64,000 bases of DNA, taken from contig JAUZSE010000011.1 in assembly GCA_030949725.1 (NCBI GenBank), positions 1 to 64,000 of the forward strand, read 5' to 3'. How positions within the stretch are numbered: position 1 is the first letter of the stretch; the number at the start of each line of letters is the position of its first letter. Both the position numbers and the translations under genes were made by a program. Below are positions 25,012 through 35,010 of the stretch, one piece after another. The notes under the pieces are model-generated. The model was not told where the DNA came from. It searched no databases and saw only the letters and a program-made list of their open reading frames with translations. Source of the stretch: Sulfurovum sp. Its GTDB lineage: Bacteria; Campylobacterota; Campylobacteria; Campylobacterales; Sulfurovaceae.

Positions 25012-25407
25012 ATGGAAATTTTTGCTTTACAATCACTTGTCGGAGGTTTTTTAGATGAAGATCTAAAACATTTCAATAAATTTTTTGATGATTGGTGTGT
25101 ACAGTTTGAGTGTATGGAAGACGCACAACTGATACTAGATACCCTTGAAAAAGATGAACAGATTAAGATTGTTGAGATTACAGAGCTAAGTTATCCGAAA
25201 TACTTTTTTCCAAAACTACAGGGTATCATCCACGCCACACGAGAATATGAAGGAAAAATCATCTGCATCGTCGAGCCACAAATGGGCATGAGCTTCCGCA
25301 TTGCCATCTGTGACTTAGCAACCAAAAAGGTAAGGGTGCTGGGTACACGCTATAAGAGTGGGCTAAGTGTCGAAGGGGCATTTGCAAATTTGTCTTTTGA
25401 TTTATGA
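25012..25407 (+). CDS. Hypothetical protein
   Basis: Uninterrupted 131-aa ORF with AAAGGAG upstream (tactaaaggagtacacaaatg). Confidence 0.5.
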   Translation: MEIFALQSLVGGFLDEDLKHFNKFFDDWCVQFECMEDAQLILDTLEKDEQIKIVEITELSYPKYFFPKLQGIIHATREYEGKIICIVEPQMGMSFRIAICDLATKKVRVLGTRYKSGLSVEGAFANLSFDL

Positions 25408-25539
25408 GATTAGGGGATAAAGGGGACAGAATTTTATTTATTTCAAATATTGCTCGTATACGCCTAGCTATCACAAATCTATAGTACTTATAGTCTGTAC
25501 CTTTTTAACTCTGTTACTTTCAGCCTATACATTACTCAA

Positions 25540-25780
25540 GCCCGAGTTCTGCAAACACATCGTCTGCGTCATGCACTTCTACTTTCCCCGATGCTACGTC
25601 ATCTGACAACTTCTGTGCGGTTATGCTGTCTGTATGGTCAAATAGAAGTCCAAGGCTCTCTCTATGAGTTCTTTTTTGGTGATGTCAAGCGTTTTAGAAA
25701 GAGTTTCAAATTCTTCTGCTATATTTATAAATGCCAAATATAGGGTTAGAGTTTGTCTCCACCAGATTCATTGATCCTTG
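25540..25780 (-). pseudogene. Remnant of a small antitoxin/RHH-like gene, frame broken
   Basis: Minus strand, two frames: INIAEEFETLSKTLDITKKELIERALDFY / DFYFDHTDSITAQKLSDDVASGKVEVHDADDVFAELGLE*. Confidence 0.4.
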
Positions 25781-25866
25781 TACTAAATATTGGGGGAAAT
25801 TATCGTTCATGACAGTCGGTCAATGTTATACTCTCAAGAGCTCAAATATGAGATAAGGTTTATAGC

Positions 25867-26553
25867 ATGAACACATTAAAAATTATTATCGTTGAAGATG
25901 AATTAATCGCAGCAGAGTTTTTGAAAGAGATTTTAGAAGAGACAGGTGCAGAGGTGATAGATATTATTGCTTCTGGGAAAGAAGCCATAGAGGCGTGTAT
26001 CAAAAAAGAACCTGATGTCATCTTTATGGATGTTATGTTGTCTGACCATATTAGTGGATGTGAAGCAGCCGTTGCCATCAGCCAAAAAAATACCCATAGT
26101 AAGATCATCTTTCTTACGGCATACATGGATGAAGAGATGATAGACTATGCCTCAGATGCTAGAGCCGTGAGTTATTTAACGAAACCTTATAATAAATCAC
26201 AAATATTGGCGACATTAAAACTGATTACTATGCGAAAAAAAGATACAACGGTTATCAGTAAAGAAAAACCAGAAAAAATTCTTTTAAAAAATGGATATGT
26301 ATATCTAACACGACAAAATCGCTTACTTAAAAACGATAAAGAAGTAGAACTAGGACCAACCTCCATAAGACTTATAGAACTTTTATGTGGACAAGTAGAC
26401 ATTAGTATATCAAATACACAAATTGCCATGCATGTTTGGGGGAAAGAAGTCAATGACAAAACGCTGCGTTCACTTATGTTTAGAATACGTAGTGCTACAG
26501 ATAATGAATTGGTCAAAAATGTAAGTGGTACGGGGTATATGATTTCAAGCTGA
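25867..26553 (+). CDS. Response regulator (REC plus winged-helix C-terminus)
   Basis: IIVEDELIAAEFLKEIL, VIFMDVMLSD, AVSYLTKPYNKSQI; C-term MHVWGKEVNDKTLRSLMFRIR..GTGYMI. Confidence 0.85.
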   Translation: MNTLKIIIVEDELIAAEFLKEILEETGAEVIDIIASGKEAIEACIKKEPDVIFMDVMLSDHISGCEAAVAISQKNTHSKIIFLTAYMDEEMIDYASDARAVSYLTKPYNKSQILATLKLITMRKKDTTVISKEKPEKILLKNGYVYLTRQNRLLKNDKEVELGPTSIRLIELLCGQVDISISNTQIAMHVWGKEVNDKTLRSLMFRIRSATDNELVKNVSGTGYMISS

Positions 26554-26610
26554 TTGTAAAAATCATTAAGCCTTAAGTAAGTTCAAAGTATCCCTATGTA
26601 GAATAGACGA

Positions 26611-28041
26611 ATGAAATTAAACGAATTAAAACTAACCAATCCCTACCTCGGTCTGCCTGATGAATGCTACGATAGAGTGGAAGCCAGTCCTCTTGACAAA
26701 CCCTATCTTATACATGCAAATAAAGCTGTAGCAAAGATACTTAACATTGATGAAAGTGAACTTGACACAGATGATTTTGTGAAGTTTCTCAATGGTGATC
26801 ATAGTGTAGAAGGGTCAGATACTTTTGCCATGTGTTATGCAGGACATCAGTTTGGATATTTTGTACCTAGACTAGGAGATGGACGTGCTATCAATATAGG
26901 CACTATAGACAAGCTCCAATTACAGCTAAAAGGTGCAGGTGTAACAGAGTATTCTCGTAATGGTGATGGACGTGCAGTGTTACGTTCAAGCATCAGAGAA
27001 TACCTTGCGAGTGAGGCGATGGAGGGTCTTTCTATCCCTACAACCTATTGTTTGGGATTGATAGGCTCAGAACATGATGTACGGCGTGAACAGATAGAAA
27101 AAGCAGCCATAGTTTGCCGTGTAAGTCCTACATGGGTTCGTTTTGGTACTTTTGAGTATTTTGCATCTCAAGGGATGTTTGAGGAGCTTAAAGCCTTGGC
27201 AGATTATGTCATAGATGAGAATTTCCCACATCTAAAAGGTAAAAATGATGTCTATACTATGTTGTTTAACGAAGTGATGGTCATCACCTCAAGACTTATG
27301 GCACAATGGATGTCTGTAGGCTTTACCCATGGTGTCATGAACACGGACAACATGTCTATCGCAGGATTAACCATAGATTATGGTCCTTATGCCTTTTTGG
27401 ATGATTTTCGTCATGAGAATGTATCTAATCATACAGACACAGAGGGACGCTACAGTTTTACCAATCAACCCGAAGTAGCCAAATGGAATTTACAGCGTTT
27501 GATGCAAGCATTAAGTCCTCTTGCAGACATGGATAAAATGGAAAAGATTTTGCTTATCTACGATAAAATTTACATAAGGTATCTTCACTATTATATGTGT
27601 AAAAAGCTTGGGTTGGAAGGTACAGTAGAGGGAGATCCTGAACTCATAGACGATATGTTTGATATGCTAGAAACCTTACACGTGGATTATACGCTATTTA
27701 TGCGAACGCTTAGTCATTATGAGGGAGACAGAGAAGCATTACTCTCTACAGGGCTTTATCATAACCCTATGAATGACTGGCTTGATAGATATGATGCACG
27801 TATTAAGCAGATAGATAAGACTGAAAGAAAAAAGCAAATGCTAAGGGCTAACCCAAAATATGTTTTAAAAAACTACATGATTCAAGAGGCTATAGATGCT
27901 GCAAACATAGGTGACTTCTCTGTGGTAGATGATTTATTTAAAATCGCTAAAAATCCCTTTGAAGAATACCCAGAATTTGAAAGATGGGCAGGAGCAACAC
28001 CCAAAGAGTTTAAAAATCAGAAGTTGTCTTGTTCGTCTTGA
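26611..28041 (+). CDS. selO: SelO/YdiU protein adenylyltransferase, copy 1
   Basis: CYAGHQFGYFVPRLGDGRAINIG, HGVMNTDNMSIAGLTIDYGPYAFLDDF, C-term KLSCSS. Confidence 0.93.
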   Translation: MKLNELKLTNPYLGLPDECYDRVEASPLDKPYLIHANKAVAKILNIDESELDTDDFVKFLNGDHSVEGSDTFAMCYAGHQFGYFVPRLGDGRAINIGTIDKLQLQLKGAGVTEYSRNGDGRAVLRSSIREYLASEAMEGLSIPTTYCLGLIGSEHDVRREQIEKAAIVCRVSPTWVRFGTFEYFASQGMFEELKALADYVIDENFPHLKGKNDVYTMLFNEVMVITSRLMAQWMSVGFTHGVMNTDNMSIAGLTIDYGPYAFLDDFRHENVSNHTDTEGRYSFTNQPEVAKWNLQRLMQALSPLADMDKMEKILLIYDKIYIRYLHYYMCKKLGLEGTVEGDPELIDDMFDMLETLHVDYTLFMRTLSHYEGDREALLSTGLYHNPMNDWLDRYDARIKQIDKTERKKQMLRANPKYVLKNYMIQEAIDAANIGDFSVVDDLFKIAKNPFEEYPEFERWAGATPKEFKNQKLSCSS

Positions 28042-28086
28042 AAAAGTCTGATAAAATCAAAATTGTAAATATATAGGACTAAAATC

Positions 28087-29793
28087 ATGAAAGCATCAAA
28101 TTTACTAGATACTAAAACATTATCATTTAATGATATTATAGGAAATGGTAAAATATATAAAGTACCAGATTTCCAAAGAGATTACTCTTGGGATGAAGAT
28201 AACTGGGAAGATTTATGGAATGATATTTTAACAATTAATGAAAATAATGAATCACATTATATGGGTTCAATAGTTTTATTAGACAAGGGTGATTCTAATT
28301 ACCAAATAATCGATGGTCAACAAAGATTTACAACTTTAAGTATTATAAGTTTAGCCGTTATTTCAAAATTAAAAGAGTTAGCATCAACTGATATAGAAAA
28401 AGAAGGAAATACAGAGCGAGTTGAGAACCTTATGCGGGATTATATTGGAAAAAAACATTCTGCATCATTGACATACTCAAGCAAGATTCTTTTAAATGAC
28501 AATAATAATGGTTTTTATCAAAGATTAGTCTCATTTAGAAAACCAGTTAATGTCAAAAAATTATTTGACTCTGAAAAATTACTTTGGAAAGCTTATGAAT
28601 TTTTTCAAAAAAAAATAGAGGAACAATATAATAAAGTGAAGAGTGGTGAAAATTTAGCATCATTTTTAATTGAATCAGTTGGGGAAAGATTATTATTTAT
28701 ACAAATTGCAGTAACAGATGAACTTAATGCGTATACTGTATTTGAAACTTTAAATTCAAGAGGTATTGAATTAACTTCTACAGACTTATTAAAAAATTAT
28801 ATTTTTTCATTAGTATCTAAGGGTTCATCTGATTTAGAACAAGTTAAAAAACAATGGAAAAAAATTATTGATATAATTGGGTTAAAAAACTTCCCAGTTT
28901 TTTTAAGACATTATTTAAATAGTAAAATGAAATTAATTAATAAAGGTTCATTATTTAAAGCTATAAAAATGAATGTTCAAACAGATGAAGAAGTCTTTTT
29001 ACTATTAGATAATTTAGAAGAATCTGCATATATATATGTTGCACTTGGAAATCCTAATGATGAGTATTGGAAAGGTGATAATGACTTAAGTGAATCAATT
29101 GATGCACTAAAACTATTTGCTGTAACACAAAATAAATCATTATTGATGGTTTCACATAAATACTTAGACGCACGTTCTTTTAATAAGCTTCTAAAAGCAA
29201 TAGTAACTATTTCATATAGATATAATGTTATTGGTAGACATCAAACCAATATAATGGATAAAATTTATAATAATGCTTCTGTATTAGTAAATAATGGAAA
29301 AGGTAAAATTAGTTTAGGAGAAATTCTAAATAGTATAAAAGATTTATATATTTCAGATGATGATTTTAAAAATTCTTTTGAAGGAAAAACCTTTAATACA
29401 AATAATAGTAATCATAAAAAACAAGCTAGATATACTCTTTATAAAATTGAAGGTCAAGTAGAAAATGGAGCTAAATATAATTATACTTCTGATGCTGGAA
29501 CAATAGAACATATTTTACCTGAAAATTTAACCAAAGAATGGGAAACAATATTTTCAGAAGATGAACATATAAGAAATATTTATAAAATAGGTAATTTCAC
29601 TATACTTGAATCAAACAAAAATAGAGATATTGCAGATAAAATTTTTGATATTAAACAAGAGATGTATAGTACAAGTAAATATGTAATAACAAATACCATT
29701 GAGGCATCTGAATGGAATATTAATGCACTTAAACATAGACAATCAAAATTAGCAACTATTGCTTGTGGTATATGGAAAATTCAATATAGTTAG
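28087..29793 (+). CDS. DUF262/DUF1524 protein (GmrSD-like putative type IV restriction or ParB-HNH nuclease)
   Basis: IYKVPDFQRDYSWDEDNWEDLWNDI, YQIIDGQQRFTTLSII, FETLNSRGIELTSTDLLKNYIFS; C-term TIEHILPENLTKEW...IYKIGNFTILESNKNRDI. Confidence 0.88.
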   Translation: MKASNLLDTKTLSFNDIIGNGKIYKVPDFQRDYSWDEDNWEDLWNDILTINENNESHYMGSIVLLDKGDSNYQIIDGQQRFTTLSIISLAVISKLKELASTDIEKEGNTERVENLMRDYIGKKHSASLTYSSKILLNDNNNGFYQRLVSFRKPVNVKKLFDSEKLLWKAYEFFQKKIEEQYNKVKSGENLASFLIESVGERLLFIQIAVTDELNAYTVFETLNSRGIELTSTDLLKNYIFSLVSKGSSDLEQVKKQWKKIIDIIGLKNFPVFLRHYLNSKMKLINKGSLFKAIKMNVQTDEEVFLLLDNLEESAYIYVALGNPNDEYWKGDNDLSESIDALKLFAVTQNKSLLMVSHKYLDARSFNKLLKAIVTISYRYNVIGRHQTNIMDKIYNNASVLVNNGKGKISLGEILNSIKDLYISDDDFKNSFEGKTFNTNNSNHKKQARYTLYKIEGQVENGAKYNYTSDAGTIEHILPENLTKEWETIFSEDEHIRNIYKIGNFTILESNKNRDIADKIFDIKQEMYSTSKYVITNTIEASEWNINALKHRQSKLATIACGIWKIQYS

Positions 29794-29805
29794 AAAGGAA
29801 CAAAA

Positions 29806-30123
29806 ATGACCCTAGAAGCACTACAAAACATCATCAAAGAAGAAGTAGGGGTATTACTCTATTTCTCAGGAGAACATTGTTCTGTCTGCCATGCACTGCG
29901 TCCCAAGTTTAGAGAACTGTTTGACAAAGAATTTCCAGAACTCAAACAAATCTTTTTGGATGCACAAGAGTATGCAGATATTTCTGCACATTATGCAGTA
30001 TTGTCTTTGCCCACGATATTGGTTTTCCTAGATGGGAAAGAGTTTGTCCGTGAGGGAAGAACTGTGAGTTTACATCAACTTAAAATACAGTTAAAACGTC
30101 CTTATGGGATGATGACGGAGTAA
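29806..30123 (+). CDS. Thioredoxin-family protein
   Basis: GVLLYFSGEHCSVCHALRPKFRELF, VLSLPTILVFLDGKE. Confidence 0.8.
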   Translation: MTLEALQNIIKEEVGVLLYFSGEHCSVCHALRPKFRELFDKEFPELKQIFLDAQEYADISAHYAVLSLPTILVFLDGKEFVREGRTVSLHQLKIQLKRPYGMMTE

Positions 30124-30253
30124 CTAGGAAAAGAAATAGTAAATTTTGTTATTTCATAATTTTAGTTTAGACATTTTTATGATATTATGCCTATACTATT
30201 TTATCTATACTGTAGTTTAGGGTAGTAAATTATTGAATACAAAAGGATTATAT

Positions 30254-30833
30254 ATGGCTGTAAGTTTATCAAAAGGTGGAAGAGTTTCATTAAGTAAAGA
30301 GGCTCCTGGTTTAAAAAATATTAAAGTTGGTTTAGGTTGGGATGCAAATGCAACTGATACAGGTGCTCAGTTTGACCTAGATGCTTCTGTTTTTTTTGCT
30401 TGGTGCTGACGGTAAAGTATTGACAGATAGTCACTTTATTTTTTATAATAACGCAACTTCTCCTTGTGGTGCTATCGTACATCAAGGGGACAATAGAACA
30501 GGTGAGGGTGAGGGTGATGATGAAGTAGTTGAGATAGATTTATCTAAAGTTGATGCTGCTATAGAAAAAATTATCTTTACTGTAACTATAGATGAAGCAG
30601 AAGCAAGAAATCAAAATTTTGGACAAGTTAGTAATGCACTTATTAGAATATTAAATCAAGATGGTGGAGCAGTGATTACTCAGTATGAGCTAGATGAAGA
30701 CTATTCTAGTGAAACTGCTATTAATTTTGGTGAACTATATAGAAAAGATGGTGGTTGGAACTTCAAAGCAGTAGGTGCTGGTTTTAACGATGGTTTGGCT
30801 GGTTTTTGTAAAACTTACGGGGTAAGTATATAA
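30254..30833 (+). CDS. TerD-family protein (frameshift at a T8 run near 30390; T7 expected)
   Basis: [90 protein letters not shown]; removing one T gives a 579-nt ORF. Confidence 0.92.
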
Positions 30834-31438
30834 TGGCGATTAGCTTAGCAAAAGGTCAAAAGATTAATTTAAAAAAAGATGATGGTAGTGATTTATCATC
30901 TTTTTGTATAGGTGCAAACTGGGGAGCTATTGATAAAAAAGGTCTTTTTGGTGGTATGAAAAAAGTAGCCGTAGATTTAGACCTATCTGTAGGGATATTT
31001 GATAGTAATAAAAACCTTGTAGATACAGTATATTTTGGTAATCTAAAATCATCTGGTGTGGTACATTCGGGAGATGATACAACAGGTGATATGGATGGTG
31101 ATGATGGGCTTGACAATGAAGTAATTCAAATTAACCTTGCTCAGATTCCTGCCAATGTAGATAATGTAGTTTTTGTTTTAAACTCATTTCAAGGGCAAGA
31201 TTTTGCCACTGTACCATTTGCTTCTATTAGACTCTATGAAGGAACACCTAGTAGAGTCAATGAGATAGTTGCTACTTACAATATCGCTAGTGATGCGAAG
31301 TTTGCTGGGTATGTTTCGATGATTTTGGGTAAATTATACAGAAGAAACGGTGAGTGGAAATTTTCTGCTATTGGTGAACCAACAAAAGATGCGAAATTAG
31401 CACAAACATTACAAACGGTTGCAAATACTTATTTGTAG
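30833..31438 (+). CDS. TerD-family (TerE/TerX-like) protein
   Basis: [33 protein letters not shown]..., VHSGDDTTGDMDGDDGLDNEVIQINLAQIP. Confidence 0.9.
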   Translation: MAISLAKGQKINLKKDDGSDLSSFCIGANWGAIDKKGLFGGMKKVAVDLDLSVGIFDSNKNLVDTVYFGNLKSSGVVHSGDDTTGDMDGDDGLDNEVIQINLAQIPANVDNVVFVLNSFQGQDFATVPFASIRLYEGTPSRVNEIVATYNIASDAKFAGYVSMILGKLYRRNGEWKFSAIGEPTKDAKLAQTLQTVANTYL

Positions 31439-31441
31439 CAT

Positions 31442-31469
31442 TTAAAAAGGGATTTATTCCCTTTTTAAT
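31442..31469. terminator. Rho-independent terminator hairpin, possibly bidirectional
   Basis: TTAAAAAGGGA-TTTAT-TCCCTTTTTAA, 11-bp stem with T-tract directly after the second TerD-family stop. Confidence 0.75.
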
Positions 31470-31501
31470 ATTATAATTATCTATATCATAAAGGGTTAAA
31501 A

Positions 31502-31972
31502 ATGTTAGATTGGAATAAGATAAAAGAGAGAAGTTCAGAACTATTGGGTGAAGCGGGTAAGAAGTTCAGACAATACACTCCAGAGAGTTTTTCAAAAGAG
31601 AAAAAGTTTGTAAATTCACTTGTTGTGAGTATGGCATTGATGACAATGGCAGATAGAAAAGCGGACACTCAAGAGATTATAACAGCACTTGACCTCATAA
31701 AAGATATTGATGAAATTAACGATTTAGATCTTACAACTGAAGCTATAGAGCTTTACGAATTTCATATTGAAGAATTATCTAAGGTAGTTGATAACGCTAC
31801 TAAGTTTATTTTGATGGAAGCTAAATTATTATCAGAATTAGCTAAGATGAAAGCATACCCTGAATATCCACCGATGATAGAAGCTCTCATAGCACACATC
31901 GCTCAAAGTGATGGTAATTTAGATTCTACAGAAGTTGAAATGCAGAAAAAAATATTGGATGCTATCAAATAA
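31502..31972 (+). CDS. TerB-like tellurite resistance family protein
   Basis: Helical MTMADRKADTQEIITALDLI ... HIAQSDGNLDSTEVEMQKKIL; between terD genes and the PRTase gene. Confidence 0.75.
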   Translation: MLDWNKIKERSSELLGEAGKKFRQYTPESFSKEKKFVNSLVVSMALMTMADRKADTQEIITALDLIKDIDEINDLDLTTEAIELYEFHIEELSKVVDNATKFILMEAKLLSELAKMKAYPEYPPMIEALIAHIAQSDGNLDSTEVEMQKKILDAIK

Positions 31973-31974
31973 AT

Positions 31975-34126
31975 ATGAAGATTACCCTAAAAACAGGCAT
32001 ACTAGAGATAGAGTCAAATGAAACCTTGAAAGAATTAGTAGATTATGGTTCGCGTATCAACAAAAAAAGAGGCTTTTTATTTGTAAGTAAAGTGCTAGGT
32101 AAGCACTTGCCTACTAGACCTTCAACGATGCAAAAGACTTATCAAGAGCTATCTTCTCTTATTCCAGCATCTGATGAACCTACACTATTTATAGGTTTTG
32201 CAGAAACAGCAACGGCTTTGGGTCAAGGGGTTTTTGAAGAAGCAAATCTGCCTAATAGCTTTTATATTCATTCTACTAGATTTCAAACATCTCAAAAGAT
32301 TTTCTTCTCATTTTTTGAAGAGCATTGTCACGCTCCTAGCCATATCTTCTATACACCAAAAGATATTGAGCTAAGAGATATGCTCAGTAAAATAACACGT
32401 GTCATTCTTATAGACGATGAAGTCTCTACAGGAAATACTGCAAATAACTTAGTCAAAGAACTTAAAAAAGTTTTACCTTTAGCCAAAGAGTATTACTTAC
32501 TTACTATTCTTAATTGGACAAGCACGACTTATGAGAACTTTGAATATTTATCACTTCACAAAGGTACTTTTAATTTTATTCCTAAAGAGATGGATTTTGT
32601 AAGTACTGTAATTTCAGAACCCAAAGAAGTCAAAAATTTAGATAAAATTATTCCTTATAATTTTGGACGCTATGGAGTCAAAAAGTTAGATTTAGATTTC
32701 TCTAAATATCTTAAGATAGAAGAACTAAAAAAGTTGAAAGTTTTAGTCCTAGGCACGGCAGAATTTATGTATCCACCTTATCTGTTGGCTAAATATCTTG
32801 AAGACAATTACATAGAAAGTTATTTTCAAGCCTCTACAAGAAGCCCTGTAAACATAGATGGAGCAATCACTTCAAAACTTTATTTTAAAGACAATTATTT
32901 TGAAGAGATAGACAATTTTCTTTATAATGTTAGCGACCGAGTTTACGACAAAGTATTTCTATGTTATGAAACGACAAAATTACCACAAAATTTTGATTTG
33001 AAGAAACAATTATCAAAATATTTTGATGTGGAAGAGATTTTTTTAATGTTTAGTGGTTCCTATCTCAAAGAAGATGTAGAATTTTTGGTTAAAATAATTG
33101 ATATAGAGTTTACGAGTGTTGATACCAAAGAGAAGCTAATACAAAGTGGTGCATTACATTATTCCCAAATGATAAGCCCTGAGTATGAGCCTAGTCCTGA
33201 ATACTTAGAGATATTTTATAAAGCTTTTGCACTCAACAAAGAAAGATTTGCAAAAGATATTTTAACCTTGTCTTATAATTTAAGTAAGAAAAAAGATATT
33301 GTTTTGGTATCTCTATTAAGAGCAGGAACACCTATCGGTGTTTTGCTTAAACGGACACTTAAAGATATATTTGATGGAGAGGTTAATCACTACTCTATCT
33401 CTATCATTCGAGACAGGGAGATAGATGAACTAGCACTGAAACATATACTAAAACATAATCCAAATAGTGAGTTTATTTTTGTAGATGGTTGGACAGGTAA
33501 AGGTGTTATTAATAGAGAATTAAAATATTTTATAGAAAAATTTAACAAAAAGAATAATAGTAATATAAGTGATAATCTTTATGTTATTTCTGATATTGCT
33601 TCTGTGTCTGACTTTTCTGTAAATAATGATGATTATCTTATACCCTCATCAGCATTAAACTCTACTATTTCAGGTTTAGTGATCTCGTAGTATTTTAAAT
33701 GATGAGCATATAGAAGAGGGCGATTTTCACGGCTGTAAATACTATAAAGAATATGCTAAAAGTGATTTAAGTCTTTGGTTTATAGATGAGATAACAGACA
33801 TTATCAAAAATTTAGAGTTAGATAGTAAACCTTTAGTATCTAAAAATACTTTTTTGCGTACAAAAATGAGTGATTTCTTGACAAATTTACAAAAGAAGTG
33901 GGGCATTACAGATATAAATCATATCAAACCTGGCATAGGAGAGAGTACGAGAGTACTTCTTAGACGCGTTCCATATCTACTAATCATACAAGACCTAGAC
34001 TCCAAAGAGACGGAACATTTAATACTATTAGCAAAAGAAAAAGAGACAAAAGTGATAGAAGATAAGTACTTGCCTTATAAAGCATTAGCTATTATTAAAA
34101 ATGTGAGAGAGAAGGTATTACCTTGA
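31975..34126 (+). CDS. PRTase-TRSP followed by StiP-PELOTA module (reads as one polypeptide; frameshift near 33685)
   Basis: PRTase: GFAETATALGQGVFEEA, VILIDDEVSTGNTANNLVKEL. TRSP: LGTAEFMYPPYLLAKYLEDNYIESYFQASTRSPVNIDGAI. StiP: MFSGSYLKEDVEFLVK...VSLLRAGTPIGVLLKRTL...FVDGWTGKGVI...DDYLIPSSALNSTISGLVISR-SILNDEHIEEGDFHGCKYYKEYAKSDLSLWFID. C-term PELOTA-like. Confidence 0.82.
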
Positions 34127-35010
34127 GAAAAATTGATTATTTTGAGCTAGGGGCAACGCTTTATATTCCCATTATGCACAAAAATTTAAAACTTATTTTA
34201 AAACGTAAAAAGTACACTTTTCTTAAATCGGTAGTAATTTGTTTGGAAGACTCTACGGCTGAATGTGATATGCCAAAGGGCATGGAGAAATTAGAGAAGA
34301 TTGTTGCAGGCTTGCAGATATGTGAGTTGAAGATTTTTATCCGTCCTCGAAATATTGAAAATTTAAAAACACTATTGAAGTTGAAAAATATTGATGCTAT
34401 TGATGGATTTGCTTTGGCAAAGTTTGATACTTCAAATATAGCTGAGTACCTTTCTATCTTTATTAAACAAAATCATTTTTACCTTATGCCTATTTTGGAG
34501 ACAAAAGATGTATTTAGTACTCTAAAACTGACACATATTATGCAAGAGTTAGAACCCTTTAAAAAGCGTATTTTAGTAGTGCGTACAGGAGGGGAAGATA
34601 TTTTGAGTATGCTAGGAATGATAAGATCTTGTGAGAAGACCATTTATGAAGTACTTCCTCTGTATCTAATATTATCTAGTATTATCAATCTCTTTAAAGC
34701 CAATGCTTTTAATGTATCTTCTCCTGTCTTTTCATGTTTTCAAGCAAACAACACTTTAAAGCAAGAGTTAGAGAGTGATATGGAACATCAGATTTTCAAT
34801 AAGACTTCAATTCACCCTAAACAAGTCGAAATTATTCAAGAGAGTTACAAGGTTACTTTGGATGAAAAATTTATTGCTTCTAAACTTTTAAATGAAGGGT
34901 TAGCTATATTTCCTCATAACAATAGAATGTATGAGAAATCAACACACTCAAACTGGGCGAGATCAATCATGAAACGATATAAAAATTATGGAATAAAAGA
35001 TGCTAAATAG
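34123..35010 (+). CDS. HpcH/HpaI aldolase-like (citrate-lyase superfamily) TIM-barrel protein of the Ter biosynthetic module; TTG start overlapping the upstream stop
   Basis: YFELGATLYIPIMHKNL..., VVICLEDSTAECDMPKGMEKL, LKIFIRPRNIENLKTLLKL, LMPILETKDVFS. Confidence 0.8.
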   Translation: MRKIDYFELGATLYIPIMHKNLKLILKRKKYTFLKSVVICLEDSTAECDMPKGMEKLEKIVAGLQICELKIFIRPRNIENLKTLLKLKNIDAIDGFALAKFDTSNIAEYLSIFIKQNHFYLMPILETKDVFSTLKLTHIMQELEPFKKRILVVRTGGEDILSMLGMIRSCEKTIYEVLPLYLILSSIINLFKANAFNVSSPVFSCFQANNTLKQELESDMEHQIFNKTSIHPKQVEIIQESYKVTLDEKFIASKLLNEGLAIFPHNNRMYEKSTHSNWARSIMKRYKNYGIKDAK

